The notes under the pieces were generated by a model. That model was not told where the DNA came from. It worked only from the letters and a program-made list of their open reading frames with translations, and did not search any database. A DNA stretch of 64,000 nucleotides from Straminergon stramineum (Eukaryota > Streptophyta > Bryopsida > Hypnales > Calliergonaceae), in NCBI GenBank assembly GCA_963920665.1, contig OY987263.1:30430547-30494546 (forward strand), read 5' to 3'. Every line of letters starts with the position of its first letter. The first letter of the stretch is position 1. The position numbers and the translations under genes were made by a program. Positions 1 to 12,050 of this stretch are shown here, one piece after another.

Positions 1-1232
1 AATTATACTTTAAGACTACTATCAGGCTAGAAGAGGTAAGTCAATTCTTGTAGGCTGTCGACGATGATCAGCTCTGTAAGTTAACCACCGAGTTATCAAC
101 CATTTCTTGAGGGGGGGACGGGAATGGGAGTTCGTAGCAATACGGTGACAGGTATTAATTCTTGAAGCCTGTCTGGTCAGAGGGGCGGAATCTCCCATAT
201 GATTTTACTCACCCTCTTAGCGGAGGCAAATAATTTTAAGGCGACAGATACCTTTGGGTTTTAGGCCCTTGTCGATTGAAAACTTGTTTACGCTCTTCTG
301 TCGATTATCCCGTTCCTGATTTTGCAAATATCTTTATTTGCTGTCTGCTGCTCCTTCCAGGCCTTGGCAGCTCGAGTGGAAGTTGGAGACGAACTCTATC
401 TTAACTTACTAGGATGTTATTGCATATGGAAGAGTTAGCAATATTTTTATCTTAGGATCTGAACAGTCACCTATGTTGTTCTGCTGAAAAGCCCTTGAAG
501 GAGGGCATGAGACACAGGTAATGAAGCAGGTAATTTATGCCAGTTAACTCTTTGTTGGGTTGCACATACTTAACATTTTAAAAATATGCTTTGATGGTGA
601 TGTGTGATACAGCTTCCATTTTTTTTAAGAATTTGATAGAAGGTTACATTTTGGAAGTGTTAACCAGCAAGAATATGCTCGAAGACTTGTCTATTTGGTT
701 GGGATTAATAAACAACAAGAGTTGCTTGTTGGTTGGCTTTCCTGAAAGGTAGGAAGATTTCGAAATCCAAGCTCTTCACCTTCTCTTGCATAGGAAATTG
801 TTTTAGGAATTAGTAGAGAATGGGACAATAGGTGGGAGGTATGTGTTAAGGTATATATGGTACACCCCCAATCCGAAAATGAAAGTTGATAAGGGCACTT
901 ACATTTGGACCTGAAATAGACTTTTTCATGGATATTGATTAGAAAGGATTTGCATAATCTGAAAATGAAAGTTCATGATTCTAGTGTTGGTTTTTAGTAC
1001 ACCTAGAGATAATACTTTGAAAATTCATAACTTATTTATTCGGTGTTCAAACAATGCATGCTAAAGTGCATTGGATTCCTCTTTCAGTTGCTAATATGAC
1101 CTAAGAAAATTATGTTTAACAATAGTAAATATGATCAGCTGTAATTAAGGTCAATTGTTGTGTGCATACCTTGATTGTGTTATGTAGCAAAATCTAGCCA
1201 AATATATACTAAATTTTTTTATTGAATAATAT
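1..1232. other. Unassigned sequence, no gene seen
   Basis: No reading frame or RNA gene can be supported here. The first 500 bases are less AT-rich than the rest and may be untranslated or intronic sequence of a gene lying outside the window, but nothing in them proves it. Confidence 0.4.
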
Positions 1233-1463
1233 TTAACCCTTAAACGCCATGTTGGTGACCATGGAAATGAAGCATTTTGGAACCATGTGACATCATCTAC
1301 TTTAAAAAAAATCAAAAATACACATTGGGAGTCAAATTATTGTTGAAGATCTTCCCTTTGCACCCCTAATTCCGAGGATGAATAGTTGCAATTGTGTCCT
1401 CTACACAAGAATTCCTTGTCATTCATTGGACGAAAAACGTCCACCTAGGCGTTTAGGGGTTAA
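1233..1463. mobile_element. TTAA-flanked MITE, family B copy 1
   Basis: The left end TTAACCCTTAAACGCC (1233-1248) is mirrored by GGCGTTTAGGGGTTAA (1448-1463), giving terminal inverted repeats of 16 bp with one mismatch, both bounded by TTAA. The 231-bp element is non-coding. Its interior is clearly related to 32547-32778 (shared tracts around the words GTGACATCAT, TTGGGAGTCAAA and TTCCTTGTCATTC) and more distantly to 29935-30185. The TTAA boundary followed by CCC is the pattern of the piggyBac superfamily; assignment to it is inference from the ends. Confidence 0.8.
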
Positions 1464-2716
1464 AGGGGTTGAATACTCCCCAAATTGCAATCAACACTTG
1501 TGAAATTACAAACACAGGATCACCCAGACCAAATATATTACATTTAGGTACACTCATGCCGCCTCGTGGCAGTCGGTTACGTGGCGCTTTCTGCCACATG
1601 GCCCGTTCCCATTCGTCATACCCATGTAATCACATCGTGATCTTGTTCGTCGGAGCTTCCCTTTCGGAGTTCGGCGAATTTGAATGTTCAGGGGTGCCTC
1701 CTTTCGGCAGTGAATGCGGAGGTGGGTCGTCTTCATTTTCAGATTTCACTTCGAGAAGTTATTCAATCCAGAGCAAAAATTTTGGTAAGTACGCTGGTAT
1801 TTGTTTTGAATTTGAGTTTTTTCTTAGGGTTATAGGGCGTGAGCATTTGGTGTTCGCGACTCAGTGCATTCTTAAGACTCGCAGTGTAGACGCGAAAAAA
1901 TTAGGTCTTTCTGAAGTAATTGTCAATACTTTCTTATCCTGATGAGTTTCAGTACATTCAACTGAATTTGATTAGGGTTGAGCTGACACCATAGCTGTAA
2001 ACCTATCCCTCTGCTTTGAACGAAATGTGACAGAATTTGAAGTCTCTATAGGGTAGAGAATACTCTTTCCGTCACTATTAATCACTTTAACGTTTGCGGT
2101 ATGTAGGGATTTCTTTCATTTGGAGATTACTATAGAGTTGTGAGAGAAAGATATGGGTGCAAAAGAGTCAAACTCTATTCAGATCAATTTTTGAACACTG
2201 TATGAATTTCTGTTAAAAAAATTCAAAATGGGAGGTTGTAGACCACAATTGAAGAGATAGTCGACAACCCTATTTCCATTCAAAAAGCTGTGTTTATAGA
2301 CATTTAGTCAATCCAGCTTACATCAGTTGCTAATTGCTGACTTTTGATTAGATGAGTTGCTGTTGGTAACAGGGTCAGTGTTGGAGACTGGATCAGGTCC
2401 TTAATGGTATTAGTGACACTTGTAACCACTCTGACATTGGCACCCTAAGTCTTAGGCAATATGCACATAATGATTTAATCGGGTGTAGATAATCTAAACA
2501 TGATTGACTGTTTAAGTGTTCCTTTTAGGCAATCTTACAACAATACTTTGAACTTTCATAACATTTTCGTGTGGTAACCAAATAACGAAATCTCTCATGT
2601 GTTGGAACCTTTTTCAATTTGCTAACAAGAATTTATTGGAAATTTTGCCAGCGCTACTAGTGACTTTTTCTGGTGTCCCTTACCTAAGTGACCTTGAAAT
2701 CAGTTGCGTCGTCTCA
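1464..2716 (+). other. Upstream region of dirigent gene; possible leader exon ending near 1782
   Basis: Most of this stretch shows nothing definite. Between about 1555 and 1782 it is richer in GC, contains an ACGTGGC word (G-box-like core) near 1580 and ends in a strong 5' splice-site match, GGTAAGTA, at about 1782. This could be the first exon of a transcript reaching the dirigent gene at 2942, or an unrelated first exon. A 157-codon open frame over it has no recognisable domain, so I do not call it a gene. Confidence 0.25.
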
Positions 2717-2906
2717 AACATTCTTCCATCCGCTGGACGTTTCCAATTCAGATAATCTCTACCTTGGGATTGTTAAATTTCACGACTAACATTCTTCCAT
2801 CTGCTGGACGTTTCCAATTCAGATAATCTCTACCTAGGATTGTTAAATTTCACAACTAACATTCTTCCATCTGTTGGAATTCAGATTATCTCGAGGGATT
2901 GTTATC
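2717..2906. repeat. Tandem repeat of 70-71 bp upstream of dirigent gene
   Basis: Units begin with AACATTCTTCCATC at 2717, 2788 and 2858. The first two are 71 and 70 bp; the third is cut short and lacks the middle words. Each full unit includes CCAATTCAGATAATCTC. The array stops about 35 bp before the dirigent start codon, so it lies in the likely leader or core promoter and includes possible pyrimidine-rich transcription start tracts. Confidence 0.85.
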
Positions 2907-2941
2907 ATCAGCTTCCAGAATTTCAAGACCAATCCAGCGTC

Positions 2942-3475
2942 ATGTCAAACCAGCAAGTCGGTGCAGTGGCCCTGGTCGCCCTGGCTTCCTGGGCCCTAGC
3001 CAAGCTCGGCTACTCCTTAGTCACCGCTCCCAAACAGTCCAACCTCACACTCTACATCCACGAGTTACGCGCCCCTCCCGACTCCACCGTCCTGGCAGCA
3101 GCCGGCACGGGGCAAAACGACTTCACCCAGATCGGCTTCGGGAGCTTCCTGGTGTTCGACAACGAAGTCAGAGACAGCCCTGACCGCAGCAACAGCGTCT
3201 TGCTGGGTCGAGAACGAGGCTACGGTCCCATCAGTGACTTACAGGGCAAGCAGGGCATTCAGTTGATGTCCACTTTGGTGTTTGGCAGAGGCTCCAGCTA
3301 CCATGGGTCTCTCACTTTGCAAGGAAACGTGGGGGGCGCATCTCCTACGACGGAGCTGGCTGTTTTGTCTGGGACAGAGGATTTCCGAGGGGCCAGAGGG
3401 TATGCTGTGGTGGAAACAGTGAAGAGTGGGCCTCTGGCGGTGGTGTTTCGATGGAACATCTACTTGTCTTACTAG
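2942..3475 (+). CDS. Dirigent-family protein
   Basis: This intronless gene encodes a 177-residue dirigent-like protein. Dirigent proteins are secreted plant beta-barrel proteins that steer stereo-selective coupling of phenoxy radicals in lignan and related synthesis; whether this one does so is unknown. The family pattern runs in order: hydrophobic N-terminus with signal-anchor character (about residues 7-27), LTLYIHEL strand, FGSFLVFDNEV, LLGRERGYG (family usually VGRAQG), LMSTLVF, a GSLTLQG strand, then LSGTEDFRGARGYA and a final RWNIYLSY. Length fits the usual 180-190 residues. I chose the ATG at 2942 because the hydrophobic leader starts there; an in-frame start at 2840 would lie inside the 70-bp repeat array. 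GC content is well above the flanks. Family assignment is secure, substrate is not. Confidence 0.88.
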   Translation: MSNQQVGAVALVALASWALAKLGYSLVTAPKQSNLTLYIHELRAPPDSTVLAAAGTGQNDFTQIGFGSFLVFDNEVRDSPDRSNSVLLGRERGYGPISDLQGKQGIQLMSTLVFGRGSSYHGSLTLQGNVGGASPTTELAVLSGTEDFRGARGYAVVETVKSGPLAVVFRWNIYLSY

Positions 3476-4300
3476 AGGTTAGTTGTTGATTTACCCTTTA
3501 CAGCTGTACATTTTGGATCAGATCTTATTCTGGAATTCATTTTATTTGTAGAAGTGGTGTGTGGGTTATCAATGGTCACTTAGAAGCTGTGTCTGCAACC
3601 TCGGTATTTTTTCCCATGGACATGGAATTGATTCCTAATCCATCCAATTGATCTCTTACTCTGGGGGTGCTCTCCCATCTTTCTGCAGCTAGGCATTTTG
3701 TGTTTGGTCTTGAAGAAGGGCATAGATTCCATTGACCGTGCTTGGTCTCCTTGTTTTGCGGTTGTGTTTCGGTGGATTGTCTACTTGTCTTACTAGAGGT
3801 TAGTTGTTGTATTTGTCTTCCATAGCTGTAAGGTAGACGCTCCATTAACCATACAGTACACTAGAGCCTGTATTGACCTGACCTTACATGTGAGCTTTGA
3901 TTTGTGTCAAATGTGAAAATACTTTAATCTTTTGACCTTTAGTTTTATTCAATTGATTTTTAGCTTAATGTAACATAAATGTGCAAACTTTTAGATGATG
4001 CAAGTTTCTAGATTGTTTTAGGGAAAGGTTCAAAGTTCACTTGTATGGTGGATGGAACCTCTCCCTTGCTGGATGGTGAATGGAGGCTTTACATTACATT
4101 TCAGATTCGATCTTATTCTGTAATTTTTGTGTATGGGTGGTGTGTGCATTATCAATGTTCACTTTGGAGCTGTGTCTGCAACCTCAATATTTTGAACCAT
4201 GGACATGGAATTGGATCTCTTGCTCTAGGGGTGTTCTCTCATCTTTGCAGCTAATTGGTGTCAGCTGAGATATTTTGTGTTTGGTTTTGAAGGAGGGCAT
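3437..4300 (+). repeat. Segmental duplication of dirigent 3' end and downstream sequence
   Basis: The last codons of the dirigent gene and its downstream sequence (3437 to about 3750) are repeated from 3755 to about 4300. Shared tracts include TCTACTTGTCTTACTAGAGG, the GCTGTGTCTGCAACCTC word (3588 and 4170) and CATGGACATGGAATTG. The second copy is interrupted by about 240 bp of unrelated AT-rich sequence near 3840-4085, so either that was inserted or the first copy lost it. Confidence 0.85.
3755..3796 (+). pseudogene. Remnant C-terminus of a second dirigent gene
   Basis: This stretch reads FAVVFRWIVYLSY followed by a stop and aligns with the C-terminus LAVVFRWNIYLSY of the intact gene 300 bp upstream. 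The frame and stop are kept while residues differ, which suggests it came from a diverged paralogue rather than a fresh copy. No upstream coding sequence of this second gene remains. Confidence 0.7.
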
Positions 4301-7300
4301 AGATTTGATTTTCTGTTTGGTCTCATTGTTTGGAACTGCTGAGTTATTTATGGTGACGTTCGTGAATATGTTTCTTATTTTAAGAACACTGTGTATGTAC
4401 CAATTGGCAGAATACGTGTGAAAACTAGAATCTTTTCATTCTGAAAGCTTTGTAACATTTGAAACACATGGGCGTTCTGAGTTTTGGACAGCTTTTAGTC
4501 ACTTGGAACATATGCTTGTTTGGAAGAACCGTCTTTTTCTATGCTATTCAAATTCTTATACTAATTGAATTAACTCAAGTAGTGCAAATTTCAAATTTCA
4601 AAGCTACATCCCTAGTACATAGTTGCACAAATGAATAATTTTGAGCATTTTCCTAGAATAAAGAATACATATTCTCCTCTGATTATAAGATATTGCATTG
4701 CATTGCATTGTGGTTGATGACATTGAGTACTATTTTGTCCTTTCATGGTTAATCCCTAAGCATTGAAATGCCATACTTTGGCACTTTATAGTCAAAGTCC
4801 ATTTAGTAAGGGACTATGGGAAGTTAGAGCATCTTTGATGCAAGCATCTATAATCATTATTATCCTAATCTATGTCCAAATATAGATTTTGAAGCATGAA
4901 GTTTATATTTGTGCACATTTTGTTTATACACTATACAAAAATCATGTCATGATTTGGATTTGTAGAGCTCTTAAATTATGTGAATGTACGAAGGTGCTTG
5001 GGTGAAAATGGAAAGAAACATGGTCATGAGAGAGAGAAAGAGGTTTGTTGGTTGACTTTAAAAAATGTCGAAGATAAAGAGAAGTAATGTAATTGATTTT
5101 TGTTACAAAAGATGATTACAAAAATTAGGGGTCAATATCTATAGACCTTCTAGGACAATGTAATATCAAAGATTAAACCTATTGTTTTTCAAAAAATATA
5201 TCAATGAAGTTACTACCCATACTTTATGTTGACTCTACATTGGATTTCAATGACTGTTCATTGTATTTTTTTTATAGATCATCATTTGCTTCTGAACAAG
5301 AATGATTTCAAAAAATCATTGAAAATTTTGAAGGACAACAAAGCACATATGTAATATGTCATTTTTGAACTATCAAGTGGGTGCATAGGTGAATAGTTAC
5401 TTTTCAAAAGTTCCCTCACCCCTATTATTCATTGAATGAGGACACTTCAAATAATCTTACTTTTCATGCTTGATATCCGCTTTGTACAAAAATATTTATC
5501 TTTAGATGCATTGTCTAATGATTACAAAAGAATTATAGTACATGTGTCCTTTACAGTCTAAAGACTTGTAAAATAGAAGCATCTAAAAGTGCCATTTTTT
5601 TGTGCTTATTAGATGGATGGTCCAAATGATGTTCATTTTAAAGAATGTTAGCTTACTTGACTTCATTATTTGGATTTTTTTGCATACTATTACTATTATG
5701 AATGCTAATCATTGAAGTACATGCAAAGCTTAGTTTCACATCATTAATAAAAAAGATATTCAAATTTTTTTTTATTAATTTTATTCAATTTGAATAGATT
5801 GATTCCTACTCTAAAATATTTGAACCATTAAATTATGAATAATGAAGAAAAACTAATGAGGATTTTTATTTTGTGGACAAGGAAGGTAGAAAAAATACAT
5901 AAAGTCATTTTTTTAATTCAATTTTTAAAAAATTTCAAATAAAAAACAAGAAAAAGGATTTATGGTGTTTTCTACGACATTCTCACTATTGGGATTTATA
6001 ATTTTAATTCCTTGAGAAAGTTAATAGCAGTTTAGTTTTTTCATTCAACAAGTATCTCCTTCCACTTTATAAATTTTTTAAAGATGAATAAGATAATTCT
6101 TTTGATTTAATTTAAAAATATGTATTCTCAATCTATTTTCCATTATATAAGATAAATCTCACAAATTATAGACCTATAAGTTATTTCTTACAAATGTTGA
6201 AAGAAAAAACTTCACCTTTAGGAAGCGTTAGGAAAACCTACTTTAAGCATATTGAACTTGCAATTGGTGGGCATTTTCATTATTAAATTTTGGAAGGATG
6301 TACTTGGATGAGTTTCTAAAGGATTTTATAGTTGGATTTTTCAATTATAAATATAAATGAAGATTTAAGCCTTGTTTTAGATACAAATACTTTGAAGTAG
6401 CTTTGGGCCTCAAAACATTGCATTATTTTAACATTTACAAATAAATAACATAAATAAATCGATTTGATCTTATTTTCTTTTATTATATATATATATATAT
6501 ATATATTCAAGTTTTAATGTTGTCTACAAGAAAACAACATTAAACATCCTAGCAAGTTTATCTTTAAAATATACTTATGAGGAATAAGAATATAAAGTTT
6601 TTTGTAGTACTATTTGTCATCTACAAGAATCTTTAGTATGCATAAAAATGACTTATTTTGCTCGTAGTGATACCTTTTCTACATGTCTAAAAAGTCTCAA
6701 AATAGTCAAGTATTCTATATGTATGGTGTAGTATTTGAGCATGATAAGGTTTTGTTGTTAAATTGACCTTCTAAGTGAAAGATTCTAATTGTTAAACTAT
6801 CAATTTAACTTGTATTTGCCTTGCCATATTTAATTCCATAATTTATTTTTTAGGAATTGAATATGATACCATATATAAAGTTTTTTGTGGACTATTTAGG
6901 ATAAAAAAATTTTGACTTCCCAAAATTAGAATGTTATAAGTGTTAATTACAAGATTTGAAGATTACGGATCCACATTCCATACCTTCTCTGCAACTTTAT
7001 CCATTATTATAAGGTAGAAACATCTATAGTTGTTTGTTTAAGTTGGTGTATATAGATGGAGTAAAAATCACAACTAGGTGTTATTTTAGCCTTGTAGACA
7101 AATGGAAATCGTTAATAATGAGAAAATAGAATAAAAAAAATTTGGGATATTGCATTTTTTGCAAATTTTTATAGGCAATACTAGAAAAAATTTCAAAGCG
7201 TTTAATAGGTGCATGTTTGATGTGTTTTGAAAAAGACCTAAAATAATTCACTTAAAATTTATTACTTGATGACTATAAAGTGTCAATTGCAAAGTTGGAG

Positions 7301-7629
7301 ACATTCAAAGCAAATGGTTTGAGGTCATACCTTTGTACTTATTACCTCAATAAGCGTTAAACTCACATATATGCTACATGATTTCGCCCTCCTTTTAAAT
7401 CCTCAAAGAGAAATGTTAAGTGTTAAAGTTATTGTCTAGTTCTTTATAACATCTTTTGTAAATGCACCTCCCTATAGTATGTAATGAATAGCCAAAAAAA
7501 CTAATAAATGAGAATGTATGTTAAATTGTTAATAGCCCCAAAGCTGATAAGTTAAATATATATCATTTGTTACAAATTATAATATTGTATATTTCAAAAA
7601 TCTTCTACTCCCTACTTGTCATAAGCGGT
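4301..7629. other. AT-rich repeat debris, no gene seen
   Basis: No coding signal. A short (TTGCA)n run occurs near 4691-4711, a lone TTAATCCCTAAGCATTG end-like word at 4749 recalls the TTAA elements elsewhere, and a TA run sits at 6484-6507. Small open frames here are of random length for this base composition. Confidence 0.5.
6484..6507. repeat. (TA)n microsatellite
   Basis: A run of alternating TA of about 24 bp. Confidence 0.9.
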
Positions 7630-8866
7630 GAAATGCAAATATCTCTACCCAAATAAATATATGTTACTTTTATACATCTCTTTCTTTAGTACAATCTCTA
7701 TTTGATTATTAAAGAAAAATATGTGTGTAATGATTATGGAATACTATTACTCCTAAATATCTACATGTCACAACTCTACTATATATAAGAAATGATTTCT
7801 TAACCCCTAAAGGACCAGCCTTGTGTTTTTGGCAACATAACTTTTTTGGGCAAGTACATGTGAGCGGAGATTTCACTCATTTCTGCTGAAATTTTTTGAG
7901 AAGGTGTGGACGAGGAATATCTTTCATGCATGCTAAATTTCATTTCATTTGAGTGTACAAGTAAAAAGTTATGATGCAAAATGTTGTTTATTTCTCAACT
8001 CTGGCAGCTCGGGCAGATCTGAAAAAATCACTTTTTTCAAAAACAAAAATTTGAAATTGGTTTTCTAGATTTACATGTGTGGGGAAAGCTTTGAATTAGT
8101 CCATTTTGATCAATGTAATGAAAGTTATGAGGAATTTTAGTTTGCGGGCAGTTAAGGAATCTCTACTCTAAAATAAACTTTGAAGTCCTTTATTTAACTC
8201 AATTTTTAATACTTTTTGAAAAAAATAAAATCATAGGATGTAGATTGTTTATTACAACATTACAACCATTGGGATTGTCATTTTTAAATTCCATAATTAA
8301 AATTTTGACAATTTAGTATTTTGAATTATTCTCTACTTCTTTCTACTTACTATTTTTTTCCTATATGTTGTACAATTCCAAATGATTCGAAAATTTTCAA
8401 GAATATAGACAACTTGCCTTGAAGAATGAATCCAAAGATGCACCACCATTTTGGACATTTTTTCATACAAATGTGACTTTCTGAAGTGCTGCTGCCCGAT
8501 TTTTTGCAGGGCAAAAAATCTGATTTTTGTCACTTCAAATGTTAATATCTTGCAATCCACACGGTAGAAATTTCTGAAATTTTTTTCACATCTTTTCAAA
8601 ACAACTTAATACAAGATCCTACGGTTACATGTGTTCTAAAATGTTTTTTTTCTTAAATTTTTTTTTTGTGCTAAAAATGGCAGTTTTTGAATGTTTTTGG
8701 TGAAAACATAGTCAAAGAACTTTAGGGGTTAAGAATAATGGTGCGAAACATGCTACTATTGCTTTTAACACATGCTTCACTTTCATTTGCTTACATAACT
8801 TCTGAACTTTTAATCATTGTGCACCATTGCTATATCTCTCCCTATGGATAGAGATATCTTTAAAAT
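7630..8866. repeat. Dispersed repeat F, copy carrying a nested TTAA element
   Basis: The flanks of the 933-bp element (about 7630-7799 and 8733-8866) match, in reverse orientation, the continuous sequence at about 36215-36545. Shared words include TATCTCTACCCAAATA, TCCTAAATATCTACATG and ATTGCTTTTAACA. The right part contains a near-perfect palindrome around CTCCCTATGGATAGAG (about 8835-8860). Confidence 0.75.
7800..8732 (+). mobile_element. TTAA-flanked element, family A copy 1 (933 bp)
   Basis: It begins TTAACCCCTAAAGGACC and ends CTTTAGGGGTTAA, so the terminal repeats are inverted and each end is a TTAA. It is related along its length to four other copies in this window (46015, 47641, 57966, 60165). 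It carries no transposase; a short frame matching the element-sense frame of other copies is broken by stops here. The empty version of this insertion site is present at about 36346, showing insertion at TTAA. PiggyBac-type mobilisation is inferred from the boundary and end sequence. Confidence 0.85.
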
Positions 8867-10158
8867 TTGACAAATCATGTTGAGCTTCTAGTAATACACT
8901 CCTATGAACCTCTCCTTTCAAGTGACATTTTGTCAAGAAATATTGTCTTTCAAATGATGAAAAAAAAAATTTAATTGGCATTGCAAAATCAATAACATAA
9001 ACTAATAATTTGACTTTGGAAACTTATATCAAAAAAAGTAATGAAATACTTTATTCATAAATGCAAATTTCAATTTTCATGACATCAACAACATTGATTA
9101 TTTAAATTTAAATCTGAACAACAATGCAAATTTTAATTTCAATTTAATTACATTGACAATGATAGCCAATTGCTTTAATACTTAAAAGATATTTCTTATT
9201 CAGTCTTAGTCAAACTTCACTAGTTTTCTATATTAAAATATGTGATTCAAAATTTTGATATTTTTTCATTTAGTTATATATATTTGGAATTAATATTCAT
9301 TTTTGTATAATTAAAAATATTTAAATGAATTTTATATGATCTTAAAAAGAATTTTCTGAAAAAACTATAATAATTGCAAAAATATTTTTAAAGGTATGAA
9401 ATTTTGCATAGAAATGGAGATTAACCCCTAATGCAAGCTCCTTGGTTAGATACGGGCATTGTATAAAGCATCAAATGAATACAATGGGACAAAAGTTCCT
9501 ACCAGAGTGGTGTATGAGGCTGAGAATTTTTGTGAACATACAATTTGGAGAGAGAAGGAAGTCTTGAAATTTTTAGAACCTTTGAAGTTGCCACAATACT
9601 TGAAATATTTTTGGTATAAATTCAATACTTGAAATCCGGAAATAGTAGAAGTATCGATAATATTACCAGGTGTGGGGTCTAATGTATTGAACTTTGTCGT
9701 TTATATTACGACCCCGTAGGTATGTCAAGTATGGTAGGCTGTGGTTGCCGTGCTGTGACTACGATGCTCAAGCTGTTTTCTAGTTAGATGCTGTCGGTTT
9801 AGCCAATTTAGAAGTATGGTACATGAAGGACGTCCTATGCAATTGGTAGGGTGGGCCAATGGGGAATCAAGGCTTCATTAAAAAAAGATTGCAAGCAATC
9901 CCATAGTTCAGCTAAAGTTTGCTTAGTTTGGAAGCGGTTAGGTTCTAATTGCAAGGAGATGAATTTGCATTTGAACTTGCACTTCATGAAATTGTTGGAC
10001 AATGTGATGGTCACTTCTACAATCTTATAGACATGATGCTAGCTGATGGTCTCTTGTTCCACCATCAGCCTTCGCTTCAATACATTATTGTATGACCAAA
10101 TAAAAAATATTTGATTTTAACAAACTATACTTGGCAAATTTACACGAAATCAAATAAA
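8867..10158. other. AT-rich region, no gene seen
   Basis: Nothing codable. A lone left-end-like word TTAACCCCTAATGC lies at 9421-9434 with no matching right end found nearby. Confidence 0.5.
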
Positions 10159-11434
10159 CACTATAAGAAACCCGTGTTTTTTTATGTTGTTTATAAAAAA
10201 CATATCTTGTTTTTTGAGACATCATTGCATTAGACGTTCAATGAGCATGGAAGTGTGAATTTGATGTGATGTTGCGGAAAATGTGTGCGGCTAAGTTGGA
10301 AAATGAGTAGATGTTATTGTAGACGGACATGTTCTTAATGATGTTAGAAAAAATAGGTGTATGGTTTTTTGTGACATCCAAAAAAACATAGACTACCACG
10401 TTAGCAAGTAGACCCATTTTGATTATGGGTAAGTCAGTAAAATTTACTATGGTCTATGGTAAAAAGTTGACCATATGTGAAAAATTTAGGGAAGGGCAAC
10501 CCCATGGCATGCCTTGCCAAAAAAAAGAAATGGATGGATGTGCACCATGGATGAAAAAGAGATGGTCTTTATACAAGTGGATGGTTAGAAGTGAAACAAA
10601 CAATATAGGATATGTAAAACAAGAATTGTATTCAATGTAAAATGTCTAAAATGACATCTAGATGTTTGAAATAATATCAAGATGTCTAAAACAACGTTTA
10701 GATATCTGAAATAGTGTCGAGATGTACAATGGTCAAGTTCTTGTATTCTAGTTATTCCATATCTTTTGTCACACCATGGACAGACAATGAATATAAATAT
10801 GACCTCTATTATCTTCATTTTCACTAACTTTTTTCTTTCATTTTGCCATCAAAACTTCTCTTGATGGTAGATAGTAAGTTTTCTTCAATTCTTGTTGAAT
10901 TCAAGAAATTTTGCTTGTTCATTTTAATTTTATTTTTAATCATTATTTTTTATTGATCTAGCTTGATAGGTATAATATGCACAAATTGATGTCTCAAAAA
11001 ACATCTAAACATCTAATTTGATGTCTAAAAAAGTGAAATTAGAATTTTAAAATGATATAAAAGTGTGTTGATTAGGCATGCCACGTCATCATAATTGAAT
11101 CCACATCACTTTTCTGGCCACTATGTCAAATGCCATGTCAAGAGCCACATCATTGATGGGCTGAATGACAAAAAATCCCATGTGGATCTTTTTGTCTATG
11201 TGGTGCTTACATGGCATCTACATGCCACACTGTGGACACCTTGGAAGACCCTGTTGTCTGTGACATTAGAGAAAAACAAGCTGAAATTGGACACGTTTTC
11301 TTTGATTTTTGGACATTTTTTGCCCATTCATTATAACGAATTTTAGGTGACATTTATCCAGATTATTTTCATGTCAAACTGAATGCTAGGGCACATTTTT
11401 TGTGACATTAAAAAAACACCGTTTTCTTATAGTG
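10159..11434. mobile_element. CACTA-like non-autonomous DNA transposon
   Basis: The left end CACTATAAGAAACCCGTG (10159) and right end CACCGTTTTCTTATAGTG (ending 11434) form inverted repeats of about 18 bp of the plant CACTA (CMC/EnSpm) type. Flanking triplets AAA and AAC are not a perfect 3-bp target duplication. The interior has subterminal short repeats, typical of the superfamily: variants of GATGTCTAAAA recur from 10640 to 10730 and around 10990-11030. No transposase domain is visible, and short open frames inside have no recognisable domain. Confidence 0.75.
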
Positions 11435-11548
11435 AACATTAATGACTAATGGTCCATACTAGAGAAGCAACTAAGAAAGGTTACTACTTCCACCCTCTGA
11501 ATCAAGCACTACCCACTCTTTGCTCTAATTCATCTCTCTTTCTTTTGC

Positions 11549-12050
11549 ATGGAAGTCCTTCTAGCGGACTTGCTATTGTTGTTAGTCATAGCTACTCAAA
11601 TTCTTACAGTTGACCCAACTATGGTGACTAGCCAAGATTCCGCAGTTGCAGTTGACAGGTCGTTCATGAAGACAATGAAGAAGTCATCCTTCACAACCAT
11701 GGTGCATTAAAATTCCTACCTTCTCCAATTCCAAGGTGGCGTTCTTTGTTCATTGTTGACTACATTTTCATTTCTCGCTAACTCTCTTATTTTGGCAGAC
11801 GCTTCTTGCTCCTTTTATCCAGGCACATAGAGACAATATTTAGAGCAGAGTAGTAGTACAATACAATGGATCCAAACCGTACTGGATTGTAAAAGTGATT
11901 GTCACTTTGGAAGACAAGTATCTCCACTATCCCCACGTTGCGTTCAAAGGCGGATGGAAGGACTTCACAGACTACCACGGCTTGAAAGAAGGTGACTACT
12001 TGAAGTTTGAATTGGTGCGGAGGTCTTGCTTCAATATGACGCGGGTATAA
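11549..12050 (+). pseudogene. B3 DNA-binding domain gene fragment
   Basis: The frame at 11800-12050 reads FIQAHRDNI, a stop, then SRVVVQYNGSKPYWIVKV and, further on, GGWKDFTDYHGLKEGDYLKFEL. This is the plant B3 transcription-factor fold: a basic first strand, the GW-x-x-F block and the L-x-x-GD-x-x-x-F block near its end. A 3' splice site (TTTTGGCAG) precedes it at 11797, and a possible first exon begins at the ATG at 11549, ending around KKSSFTTMV, like the start of B3 proteins. The TAG at 11841 breaks the domain, so I call it a pseudogene. B3 identity is fairly sure; the first exon is a guess. Confidence 0.55.
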
